Positions 1-5,851 of a DNA stretch of 6,850 bases are shown here, in pieces. The notes beneath the pieces are model-generated. The model ran no database searches, was not told the DNA's origin, and worked only from the letters and a program-made list of their open reading frames with translations. The DNA comes from Deltaproteobacteria bacterium. Its GTDB lineage: Bacteria > Desulfobacterota > Desulfarculia > Adiutricales > Adiutricaceae. The position numbers and the translations under genes are program-made. Position 1 is the stretch's first letter; every line of letters begins with the position of its first letter. The stretch is from assembly GCA_031277995.1 (NCBI GenBank), contig JAITLH010000265.1, positions 1 to 6,850 on the forward strand, in the 5' to 3' direction.

Positions 1-60
1 TCGAAAACTGTTAGGTTTTTTATTTCGGGGTGGGTTAAGCGTCTAAATTAGCGGCCAAAA

Positions 61-134
61 AATTCTTGCCAGCGAAGAATTGGCAAACGAACCCGAAAAT
101 TCTTGCCAGCGAAGAATTGGCAAACGGACCCGAA
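61..134. repeat. Two 37-bp tandem repeats, each with overlapping hairpins
   Basis: Copy 1 is 61-97 and copy 2 is 98-134; they differ at one base (A90 versus G127). Each copy carries AATTCTT-7 nt-AAGAATT (61-67 with 75-81 in copy 1) and an overlapping second dyad TTGCCA/TGGCAA (66-71 with 81-86). The two stems share bases and cannot form at once. The copies are directly abutting with no spacer, and 37 is not a multiple of three, so this is not a CRISPR array or a coding repeat. Function unknown; it may be a local copy of a dispersed intergenic repeat or a protein-binding array. Confidence 0.9.
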
Positions 135-143
135 AAATAGTAG

Positions 144-149
144 TATGAT
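144..149 (+). promoter_or_regulatory. Possible -10 element (TATGAT) upstream of the first Sel1 gene
   Basis: TATGAT matches the sigma-70 -10 consensus at five of six positions and lies 74 bases before the start codon. No good -35 sits at 16-18 bases; the closest match, TTGGCA at 117-122 at the end of the second 37-bp repeat, is 21 bases away, which is too far. Treat as a weak candidate only. Confidence 0.2.
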
Positions 150-190
150 TGAAGCCTCAGATTCGTTGGAACGCGGTTTTTTTTCTCGCG

Positions 191-218
191 GTTAGCTAGG
201 AGCTAACCCAAAGGGGTT
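191..218 (+). promoter_or_regulatory. Ribosome binding site of the first Sel1 gene, within competing hairpins
   Basis: AAGGGG at 211-216 is a Shine-Dalgarno sequence six bases before the ATG at 223, and it decides that start. Just upstream, GTTAGCT (191-197) and AGCTAAC (201-207) form a 7-bp hairpin with a 3-base loop. AACCC (205-209) can instead pair with GGGTT (214-218), covering the Shine-Dalgarno bases. The two pairings share bases 205-207, so one excludes the other. A role in translational control is inference. Confidence 0.5.
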
Positions 219-222
219 ACGC

Positions 223-1161
223 ATGGGCCAAAGGCCAAACAGCGACAAACCAATTTCCAGGGCGGAAATTCGAGAAATCGAAGAAAAAGCCAATCAGGGT
301 AAGGCCCATTATCAAAACGAGTATGGGATGATGTTGGTCTTGGGCAATTATGTGCCCGAGGACATTGAAAAAGCCGTTGAGTATTTTCGAAAGGCGGCGG
401 CTCAGGATCACCCCGAAGCCATATGGAACTATGCCTGTTACCTCATGAAAGATCCAAGGGGACCCCTAGACAAAGACAAGGGCCTGGAAGTTCTCACGCT
501 GGCCTGCGAAAAAGGCATTCCCTACATCCTAAACCAACTGGGGTATATGTACCTCCATGGCATTGACGTCAAACGAGACGAGGAAAAAGGCCAGGAACTC
601 TTACGCCGGGGAGCCGACGCTGGAAGCCCGAATGCCCAGTTTAACCTGGGGACTTTTTACGCTCTAAAGCAAGACGAAGAGCTTGACGCCCTAGCCTTTG
701 AGCTGGTGGAAAAAGCGGCCAAGGCGGATTTGTCCGATGCCATCTGCGTCCTGGGCGTATTTTATATCAAGGGCCTTGGCTGCGAGCAAGACGTGGACAA
801 GGGCTTGGAACTCATAAATTTAGCCGTCGATCAGGACAATGGCATTGCCATGGTCGTTTTGGGTGAATTTTATGAAAGCGGCGAATTCTTCGAGCAAGAC
901 TACGCCCTGGCCAGACATTACTTTGGCAAAGCCGTCTCGTTAGGGAAGTTACGCGCCTACGCCCCCATGGCCAAACTTCTCTGGAAAGGCTTGGGCGGAC
1001 CCAAAGATCTCGACGCCGCCTTTCCCTTATACCAAGCCGCCCTCTTAGGCGGGATTTCCGGCATCTATCAGGAATACCACGCCTTTATGACCGAGTACGC
1101 GAAAAGTTTGGAAGAAGCCGGGCGGCCCCTACCCGACGTCTCCGGGAGATTTTCAACCTGA
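223..1161 (+). CDS. Sel1-like repeat protein, copy 1
   Basis: A 312-residue alpha-solenoid protein built almost wholly of about seven Sel1-like repeats of roughly 36 residues, starting near residue 29. Typical units read NQLGYMYLHGIDVKRDEEKG (105-124) and VLGEFYESG (212-220), with the small residues and the LG..Y..G pattern of the family. No signal peptide or membrane segment is visible, so a cytoplasmic location is likely. Sel1 repeats are protein-interaction scaffolds and have no enzymatic activity of their own; the partner is unknown. The ATG is supported by AAGGGG at a good distance and by alignment with the downstream paralogue, which starts at the same residue. Copy 1 has a degraded fourth repeat (FYALKQDEELDALAF, 145-159): it lacks the G-x-G turn seen in copy 2 and is one residue shorter there. 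Family assignment is firm; the role is not known. Confidence 0.9.
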   Translation: MGQRPNSDKPISRAEIREIEEKANQGKAHYQNEYGMMLVLGNYVPEDIEKAVEYFRKAAAQDHPEAIWNYACYLMKDPRGPLDKDKGLEVLTLACEKGIPYILNQLGYMYLHGIDVKRDEEKGQELLRRGADAGSPNAQFNLGTFYALKQDEELDALAFELVEKAAKADLSDAICVLGVFYIKGLGCEQDVDKGLELINLAVDQDNGIAMVVLGEFYESGEFFEQDYALARHYFGKAVSLGKLRAYAPMAKLLWKGLGGPKDLDAAFPLYQAALLGGISGIYQEYHAFMTEYAKSLEEAGRPLPDVSGRFST

Positions 1162-1178
1162 TGGGCTTAATTCTTAAA

Positions 1179-1210
1179 GCTTTATGGCCTTAAAGTCTTA
1201 TGGCCTCAAA
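1179..1210. repeat. Imperfect 16-bp tandem repeat
   Basis: GCTTTATGGCCTTAAA (1179-1194) is followed directly by GTCTTATGGCCTCAAA (1195-1210), identical at 13 of 16 positions. A shortened echo (GCCTCAA) follows. It lies just past the stop codon of the first Sel1 gene. It looks like simple slippage; no function is evident. Confidence 0.65.
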
Positions 1211-1231
1211 GCCTCAAGCCCTGAAATTAGC

Positions 1232-1251
1232 CCGGCCCAACCCCGGGCCGG
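1232..1251 (+). other. GC-rich hairpin without a T-run
   Basis: CCGGCCC (1232-1238) and GGGCCGG (1245-1251) form a 7-bp all-GC stem with a six-base loop. No T-run follows, so it is not a standard intrinsic terminator. It could stabilise the 3' end of the upstream message. Confidence 0.5.
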
Positions 1252-1308
1252 CGATATTTCGCGATCCCGGTTAACCAAGTGTTAGCCCCTCCAAAAAAGT
1301 CTCGATTG

Positions 1309-1371
1309 AGCCCGGCTATCGGTTGCGAGCTCCGATTGGCTAGGCTAATTGGCTCGGCCGGGCTTTGTTTT
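1309..1371 (+). terminator. Probable intrinsic terminator after the first Sel1 gene
   Basis: AGCCCGGC (1309-1316) pairs perfectly with GCCGGGCT (1357-1364), and TTTGTTTT follows (the run ends at 1371). The 40-base loop is longer than usual but contains further short complementary segments, so it can fold compactly. It lies about 150 bases after the stop codon. The strong GC stem and interrupted T-run support a terminator; the long loop lowers confidence. Confidence 0.5.
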
Positions 1372-1374
1372 CTA

Positions 1375-1392
1375 GGCCAAGCTAGCTTGGCC
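1375..1392. promoter_or_regulatory. 18-bp perfect palindrome upstream of the second Sel1 gene
   Basis: GGCCAAGCTAGCTTGGCC is its own reverse complement over all 18 bases and lies 79 bases before the start at 1472. With no central loop it is better suited to binding a dimeric protein than to forming an RNA hairpin, and it is not followed by a T-run. Operator function is inference. Confidence 0.45.
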
Positions 1393-1471
1393 GAAAAGAT
1401 TTTTGAAACCGAACTTGCCCGTGGCCGCCTGGTTTAGGGTTAGGTTAAATTTTAGCTCAAATGAGTTTTTA

Positions 1472-2413
1472 ATGAAAAAAGCCAAAAAATCAAATAAACC
1501 CATTTCTAGGCCAGAATTTAGTGAAATCCAGCGCCAGGCCAATGAGGGTTCGGCCACCCATCAAAACCAACTTGGCGAGATATTGGCCCTGGGCCGCTTT
1601 GGGCCCGTAAACAAACCCGAGGCGGTAAAGTACTTTCGCTTGGCCGCAAAAGGGGGCGATCCCGGCGCCATATGGAACCTGGCTAGGTATCTCATGGATG
1701 ACCCGGAAGGCCCAAGAGACGACGCCCAGGCCATGGAAGTCCTTTCGCTGGGTTGCGACCAAGGCTATCCCTTCATCCTTAACCAAGTGGGCTACTTTTA
1801 TCAGCACGGGATTCACGTTGGCCAAAACCTGGAAAAAGCCTTGGAACTTTATCGGCGCGCGGCCGAGATGGGTTACCCTCAGGCCCAATTCAACCTGGGT
1901 TCAATGTATTGTTACGGGCATGGCGTTGAACAAAACGAGTTCGAAGCCTTTGGCTGGATAGAAAAAGCGGCCGGCGCCGACTTTGACGAAGCCATTCGGG
2001 CCTTGGGCGAGTTTTTGGTCCTGGGCGTGGGCTGCCTTCAGGACGTGGATAGGGGCTTGGAACTCCTAAACGCCTGCGTCGGTCGGAATAACCCCACGGC
2101 CATGTTCTCCCTGGGCTGCCTTTACGAAAACGGCGAGATCCTAGGGCAAGACTACGCCAAGGCCAGATTCTATCTGGACAGAGCCATTAAGCTCGGGTTT
2201 TTACCGGCTTTCCCCGTTATGGCCCACCTTTTGGAAAATGGCTTGGGCGGACCCAAGGATCTCGAAAACGCCAAGCGTTTTTATCAAACCGCCGCCCAAA
2301 AGGGCCTACCCGGCGCCGATGAGGCTTACCTGAGATTTTTGGAGGAACATGAAAAAAGCGGCGAATCCGCCCCGGCTCCCGGGACTGACCCCTCCAAAAA
2401 GCTTGTCCATTAA
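1472..2413 (+). CDS. Sel1-like repeat protein, copy 2
   Basis: A 313-residue paralogue of the protein at 223-1161. Over the first 140 aligned residues I count 72 identities with no gap. It has about seven Sel1 repeats, for example NQVGYFYQHGIHVGQNLEKA (104-123) and NLGSMYCYGHGVEQNEFEA (141-159), and ends in a charged, Pro-rich tail. It has no signal peptide or membrane helix, so it is probably a cytoplasmic scaffold. The frame stays open upstream to a TTG at 1403. I chose ATG 1472 because it gives MKKAKKSNKPISR, which lines up residue for residue with the start of copy 1. The Shine-Dalgarno is weak (GAG at 1463-1465). The start overlaps a stop codon as TAATG (1470-1474), closing a three-codon ATG AGT TTT frame. 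The two genes are a tandem duplication that has since diverged; what they bind is unknown. Confidence 0.9.
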   Translation: MKKAKKSNKPISRPEFSEIQRQANEGSATHQNQLGEILALGRFGPVNKPEAVKYFRLAAKGGDPGAIWNLARYLMDDPEGPRDDAQAMEVLSLGCDQGYPFILNQVGYFYQHGIHVGQNLEKALELYRRAAEMGYPQAQFNLGSMYCYGHGVEQNEFEAFGWIEKAAGADFDEAIRALGEFLVLGVGCLQDVDRGLELLNACVGRNNPTAMFSLGCLYENGEILGQDYAKARFYLDRAIKLGFLPAFPVMAHLLENGLGGPKDLENAKRFYQTAAQKGLPGADEAYLRFLEEHEKSGESAPAPGTDPSKKLVH

Positions 2414-2517
2414 GCGGCCCCAGCGATCGCCCCGGGCTAACTGGCTGGGCCTGGCCAAAAAGACCCGGCCTTGAAAGGGCGCCGGCCGTCCGGGGGCCGA
2501 AATAATAGTGACTTGCG

Positions 2518-2549
2518 TAAGTAAATACTTAAAAACTTAAAAGCGCTTT
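2518..2549. promoter_or_regulatory. AT-rich dyads upstream of nnr
   Basis: Within a markedly AT-rich stretch, TAAGTAAATACTTA (2518-2531) is a dyad with 6-bp arms, and AAAGCGCTTT (2540-2549) is a 10-bp perfect palindrome. They stand out from the GC-rich DNA to the left. They could be protein sites, but the two terminators that follow make direct control of nnr doubtful. Low confidence in any function. Confidence 0.25.
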
Positions 2550-2567
2550 AAATCGCCAGCCCTATCC

Positions 2568-2599
2568 AAAACCCAAGGTTTGCAAAACCTTGGGTTTTT
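2568..2599. terminator. Strong intrinsic terminator after the second Sel1 gene
   Basis: AAAACCCAAGGTTT (2568-2581) pairs perfectly over 14 bp with AAACCTTGGGTTTT (2585-2598) around a 3-base GCA loop, and the T-run ends at 2599. The A-run on the left arm means it could also work on the opposite strand. It lies about 155 bases after the Sel1 stop codon. Confidence 0.85.
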
Positions 2600-2606
2600 C
2601 GACCGC

Positions 2607-2630
2607 GCCCGTATATCGGGCCTTTTTTTT
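2607..2630 (+). terminator. Second terminator in tandem, directly before nnr
   Basis: GCCCG (2607-2611) and CGGGC (2617-2621) form a 5-bp GC stem with a 5-base loop, followed by eight T residues (2623-2630). It lies eight bases after the preceding terminator. The T-run ends only 26 bases before the nnr start codon, so it may act as a backup terminator or as a leader attenuator. Confidence 0.65.
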
Positions 2631-2646
2631 CGCCGATTGGTTTTTT

Positions 2647-2654
2647 GGGGTGAG
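2647..2654 (+). promoter_or_regulatory. Ribosome binding site of nnr
   Basis: GGGGTGAG resembles the Shine-Dalgarno core; its G-run ends six bases before the ATG at 2657. It supports this start, which also agrees with the family N-terminus. Confidence 0.6.
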
Positions 2655-2656
2655 TC

Positions 2657-4270
2657 ATGTACGTTACCACGAGTCGAGAGAGCCGGTTACTGGATAAAGT
2701 GGCCATCGAAGGGTTTGGCCTGCCGGGCATCGTTTTGATGGAAAACGCCGCCCGCTCGATTTTGAAAGAGGCCCTGGAGTTTTGGCCCGATCTGAAAAAA
2801 AAGCGCCAGAAGGTCTTGGTTTTGGCCGGGCCGGGTCAAAACGGCGGCGACGGCTTTGTCTTGGCCAGGCTTTTTTTTGGCCTGGGTCACGCCGTCCACT
2901 GTTACCTGGTTAGAAAACCTGGCCAGGAGCCAAAGGGTGACGCCGGGATCAATTACGACATTTTAAAAAAGCTAATCCCGCAAATCAACATCATCGAGAC
3001 CGACGATGACGATTTGCCTGACTTTGCCACATTCGACCTAGTGATTGACGCTCTTTTTGGAACCGGACTGGATCGGCCTTTGGGGGGCCAGGCGGCCAGG
3101 GTCTTGGCCGCGGCCGGGGCTGGGGCTAAGTTTAGGGTGGGCGAAAGGCCCTTTCGGGTCTTGGCCGTGGATCTGCCCTCGGGCTTATCGGGGGATACGG
3201 GGGCGGCCGGCCCCGAGGTCCTCGCGGCCGATTTGACGGTGAGTTTGGGGACTTATAAGCTTGGTCAGTTTCTCCTGGAGGGGCCGGAACTTTGTGGGGC
3301 GGTTCGTTTGGGTGACATCGGTTTACTGCCGGATATGTTTTTCCGGGCCATGCCCGACGCCTTGATCCTAGATGATGACCAGGCCTTGTCGCTGGTTCCC
3401 AAAAGGCCCAAGGGCGGCCATAAGGGCACCTTTGGCCACGCCGTCTTATGCGGGGGTTCGGCCGGGAAGACCGGGGCCTTGGTTTTGGCCGCCCTGGGGG
3501 CCCAGCGCTCCGGCTGCGGGAAAATCACCGCGGCCCATCCGGCCTCCCTGGACACGGTTTTTCAAACCAAGCTGACCTCGGCCATGACCTTGCCCCTAAT
3601 CGAATACATGCCGGGCGAATTGTCCTCAAGGGCGGCCGAAACGATTTGGGAATTTATGGCCGACAAGGACGTTTTGGCCCTGGGGCCGGGACTGGGCCTA
3701 AAGCATGAATCCCATGCCCTGGTTATCGAAATCCTTAAACGCCTCGATAAACCCATGGTCCTTGACGCTGACGCCTTGACCATTTTGGCCGAAAATTTCG
3801 ACGACATCGAGGCCTTGAAATCGGCGAAAAATCCCAGGGTTCTAACGCCCCACCCGGGCGAGGCGTCCAGGCTTTTGGGGATAAGCGCCTTGGAAGTCCA
3901 AGCCGATAGGCCCAAAGCGGCCCGGGAGCTCGCCCAAAAAACCAACTCCGTCGTGATCCTAAAGGGCCACAATACCCTGGTCGCGGCAATCGATCGCCCC
4001 TTACTGATTAACCTTACCGGCGGGCCCGTCCTCGCGACCGGCGGCTCGGGCGATTTACTGACCGGGCTTGTGGCCGGGCTAATGGCCCAAGGCCTCCCGC
4101 CCTTTGACGCCGCCGCTTTGGGGGTGTACCTCCACGGCTTGGCCGCCGACCTCGCCGCCAAACATCTAACCGATCGAGCCATCTTCCCCTCCGAGATCCA
4201 AGCTTGTTTACCGGAGGCCTGGAAAACCCTTTTAGCCCATGAGCCCAAGTGCCACGATTACAACGTTTAG
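2657..4270 (+). CDS. nnr: Bifunctional NAD(P)H-hydrate epimerase / ADP-dependent NAD(P)HX dehydratase
   Basis: A 537-residue cytoplasmic metabolite-repair enzyme, the YjeF/Nnr fusion. NADH and NADPH are damaged to hydrates (NADHX, NADPHX); the N-terminal domain interconverts the R and S epimers and the C-terminal ribokinase-like domain dehydrates S-NAD(P)HX using ADP. The epimerase domain (about 1-225) shows LMENAAR (27-33), GPGQNGGDG (58-66), DALFGTG (131-137) and VDLPSG (171-176). The dehydratase domain (about 245-525) shows HKGTFGHAVLCGGSAGKTGA (255-274), ALGPGLG (341-347), VLDADAL (368-374), LTPHPGEA (396-403) and GGSGD (462-466), where D466 is the expected catalytic base. Both halves look complete. 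One small departure is Gln61, where the family motif usually has Asn (GxGNNGGDG). It appears to be a single-gene unit, with terminators just before it and just after it. Its neighbours do not suggest a pathway link; this is a housekeeping function. Confidence 0.96.
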   Translation: MYVTTSRESRLLDKVAIEGFGLPGIVLMENAARSILKEALEFWPDLKKKRQKVLVLAGPGQNGGDGFVLARLFFGLGHAVHCYLVRKPGQEPKGDAGINYDILKKLIPQINIIETDDDDLPDFATFDLVIDALFGTGLDRPLGGQAARVLAAAGAGAKFRVGERPFRVLAVDLPSGLSGDTGAAGPEVLAADLTVSLGTYKLGQFLLEGPELCGAVRLGDIGLLPDMFFRAMPDALILDDDQALSLVPKRPKGGHKGTFGHAVLCGGSAGKTGALVLAALGAQRSGCGKITAAHPASLDTVFQTKLTSAMTLPLIEYMPGELSSRAAETIWEFMADKDVLALGPGLGLKHESHALVIEILKRLDKPMVLDADALTILAENFDDIEALKSAKNPRVLTPHPGEASRLLGISALEVQADRPKAARELAQKTNSVVILKGHNTLVAAIDRPLLINLTGGPVLATGGSGDLLTGLVAGLMAQGLPPFDAAALGVYLHGLAADLAAKHLTDRAIFPSEIQACLPEAWKTLLAHEPKCHDYNV

Positions 4271-4304
4271 CCAATGGGTCGCCCATCGGCCATCGCCCAT
4301 CGTC

Positions 4305-4350
4305 CCCGCCTAAGTTTGGCCCCGGGGCCAAACTTAGGCGGGCCATTTTT
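4305..4350. terminator. Long perfect-palindrome terminator after nnr
   Basis: CCCGCCTAAGTTTGGCCCC (4305-4323) and its exact complement (4324-4342) form a 38-bp perfect palindrome, followed by CC, A and five T residues (4346-4350). The centre is CCCCGGGG, so the RNA hairpin would have a small loop of the central bases. It starts 34 bases after the nnr stop codon. A second small dyad, GCCAT-TTTT-ATGGC (4342-4355), spans the T-run. Short GCCCATCG repeats precede it (4281-4301). Confidence 0.85.
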
Positions 4351-4369
4351 ATGGCTAACGGCACTGTTT

Positions 4370-4399
4370 TTGCATGATTTTTTCTCGGGCCTTTATCTT
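4370..4399 (+). promoter_or_regulatory. Candidate sigma-70 promoter of the export operon
   Basis: TTGCAT (4370-4375) and TATCTT (4394-4399) are separated by 18 bases and each match the consensus at four of six positions. The pair lies after the nnr terminator and about 65 bases before the adaptor start, where an operon promoter is expected. The sequence match is only moderate. Confidence 0.35.
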
Positions 4400-4463
4400 A
4401 CGCTCCTAAATTACCCACAAAGGCTTAAATTAACCACTAAATTTCGAGGGCCTCGGTATACTT

Positions 4464-5849
4464 ATGAAACTTAAAACACTAGTAAAAATTGTCATCGCCT
4501 TACTCATCGTGGGCGCCTTGGCTTTACTGTTACCCAAGTTTTTTGGATCCTCCCAGGCTGATAACTTTTTTCGCACCCAGAGGGTAAATAAGGGACAACT
4601 GAGAATCGCCGTCGGGGCCACCGGCACCATTAACCCGGTCATGGTGGTTAACGTCGGGACGCAGATCTCGGGGACCATCAAAGAAATTTTGGTCGATTTC
4701 AACGATAGCGTCAAGGAAGGCGATCTTTTGATGGTCTTGGACGATCAGCTTTTCCAGGCCAAGGCCGACATGTCCAAGGCCAATCTGGCCAATTCCCAGG
4801 CCCAGTTACGCTTGGCCCAGCTCAAATACGACCGCCAGGAAAAACTCTACAAGGCCAATAGCGCCCCCAAAGAAGAATTTGACACGGCCCAGGCCAACCT
4901 AGAAATGGCCAAGGCCACGGTGGCCCAGCATGAGGCCTCCTTGGCCCAGGACATGTACAACCTAAACAATACCCGCATAGTGGCGCCGGTGGACGGGGTT
5001 ATCATAAACCGGGCCGTGGACGTGGGCCAGACCGTGGCCGCGAGTTTCCAAACCCCCACCCTAATTGACATCGCCGGCGATCTTACCAAGATGCAGATAA
5101 ACGCCAGTTTCTCCGAAGCCGACATTGGCCGGCTTACCCCGGGACTGGAAGTGACCTTTACGGTGGACGCCTACCTGGGGGAATCGTTTACGGGAAAACT
5201 AAGGCAAATCCGCCTAAACCCAACCATCACCTCTAACGTGGTTACCTACGACGTCATCATTGACGTCGACAACCCCACCCTAAAACTTCTCCCCGGCATG
5301 ACCGCCTACGTGGACATTGAACTTTACAAACAAAACGACGTTTTGCTGGTCCCGGCCGCCGCCCTTAACTATCGCCCCACCGGAGCCGAGGCCTTGGACC
5401 CCATAGCCCCGCAGACGGCCGGGGTCACGCCGCCCGATGGCTCCGGGTCGGTTCCGCCGCCCGATGGCCCATTACCGGGTCAAGCGCCGGGTCAAGCGCC
5501 GAGCGATGGCCCGGACGGGCCGCCAAGCGCGGCCGGACAGGCCTTGGCGGCCGAAGGCAGCCATGAACCCACGGCCTACTGGGGCAGCGGAGAGGGAGCG
5601 CCCGAGGCGGCCGCCAAAAAAGATCCCTACGAGACCGAGGATACCCATGGGCGGGTCTACGTTTTGGGGGCCGACGGGAAACCGAAAATGGTCGCCTTGA
5701 CTCTGGGAACCAGCGACTTGCGGCAAACCATCGTTAAGGGCGGGGATCTTAAGGAAGGCGATCTGGTCATTATTGGCGAGAATCAGCCCCAGGAAGATCG
5801 AACCCTTTTAAGCGGGTCAGCCGGGCCCGGCCCGGGCCGGAGGTTCTGA
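4464..5849 (+). CDS. macA: MacA-like periplasmic adaptor (membrane fusion protein) of an ABC export system
   Basis: A 461-residue adaptor anchored by an N-terminal helix (about 8-24), with the rest in the periplasm. It would link an inner-membrane MacB-type ABC transporter to an outer-membrane TolC-like channel. In order it has the first half of the lipoyl-like domain with the MacA-type stretch GATGTINPVMVVNVGTQISG (51-70), an alpha-helical hairpin rich in Ala, Gln and Leu (about 97-168), and the second half of the lipoyl domain (APVDGVIINRAVDVGQ, 174-189). A beta-barrel follows (about 205-288), then a membrane-proximal domain that resumes at GRVYVLGADGKP (396-407) and ends with GDLKEGDLVIIGEN. 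Between LLVPAAALNYRP and GRVYV lies an insert of about 90 residues rich in Pro, Gly, Ala and Asp, which explains why the protein exceeds the usual MacA length of roughly 370-400. The start is fixed by the positively charged N-terminus, although the Shine-Dalgarno is poor (GAGGG at 4446-4450 is 13 bases away). The ATPase gene follows two bases after the stop. Confidence 0.9.
   Translation: MKLKTLVKIVIALLIVGALALLLPKFFGSSQADNFFRTQRVNKGQLRIAVGATGTINPVMVVNVGTQISGTIKEILVDFNDSVKEGDLLMVLDDQLFQAKADMSKANLANSQAQLRLAQLKYDRQEKLYKANSAPKEEFDTAQANLEMAKATVAQHEASLAQDMYNLNNTRIVAPVDGVIINRAVDVGQTVAASFQTPTLIDIAGDLTKMQINASFSEADIGRLTPGLEVTFTVDAYLGESFTGKLRQIRLNPTITSNVVTYDVIIDVDNPTLKLLPGMTAYVDIELYKQNDVLLVPAAALNYRPTGAEALDPIAPQTAGVTPPDGSGSVPPPDGPLPGQAPGQAPSDGPDGPPSAAGQALAAEGSHEPTAYWGSGEGAPEAAAKKDPYETEDTHGRVYVLGADGKPKMVALTLGTSDLRQTIVKGGDLKEGDLVIIGENQPQEDRTLLSGSAGPGPGRRF
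5475..5498. repeat. 12-bp perfect tandem duplication in the adaptor insert
   Basis: CCGGGTCAAGCG occurs twice in direct succession (5475-5486 and 5487-5498), encoding the repeated PGQA of PGQAPGQAP. A looser repeat of GCCGCCCGATGGC lies just upstream. Being a multiple of three, it keeps frame. It suggests that the low-complexity insert grew by slippage. Confidence 0.85.
5839..5844 (+). promoter_or_regulatory. Ribosome binding site of the ABC ATPase, partly inside a GC palindrome
   Basis: GGAGGT is an excellent Shine-Dalgarno seven bases before the GTG at 5852 and decides that non-ATG start. It lies in the last codons of the adaptor gene. Its first two bases are the end of a 14-bp perfect palindrome, CCGGCCCGGGCCGG (5827-5840). 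The site may therefore be exposed mainly when ribosomes translate the adaptor, which would couple the two genes; that coupling is inference. Confidence 0.7.
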
Positions 5850-5851
5850 TT

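Larger units (their letters stand above)
1162..1471. other. Structured non-coding spacer between the Sel1 paralogues
   Basis: About 310 bases with no convincing gene. In order it holds an imperfect 16-bp tandem repeat (1179-1210), a GC-rich hairpin (1232-1251), a probable terminator (1309-1371) and an 18-bp palindrome (1375-1392). An AT-rich stretch then runs to the next start codon. The spacing suggests that the second Sel1 gene has its own transcript, but I found no convincing promoter hexamer pair. Confidence 0.6.

Noticed and set aside
61..134. CRISPR array
   Set aside because: The repeats abut with no spacers, there are only two, and no cas gene is present.
1161..1193. Ten-residue frame overlapping the first Sel1 stop as TGATG
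   Set aside because: It is very short, lies mostly in a slippage repeat, resembles no known peptide and has no partner downstream.
1403..1471. TTG start that would lengthen the second Sel1 protein by 23 residues
   Set aside because: The added residues have no counterpart in the first paralogue, there is no convincing ribosome site before it, and ATG 1472 aligns exactly with the paralogue start.
3562..4364. Long minus-strand frames across nnr
   Set aside because: They mirror the GC-rich codon pattern of nnr, have no recognisable motifs and overlap a complete, well-supported gene.
4274..4474. Plus-strand frame between nnr and the adaptor
   Set aside because: It runs through the 38-bp terminator palindrome and the promoter region and shows no protein-like features.
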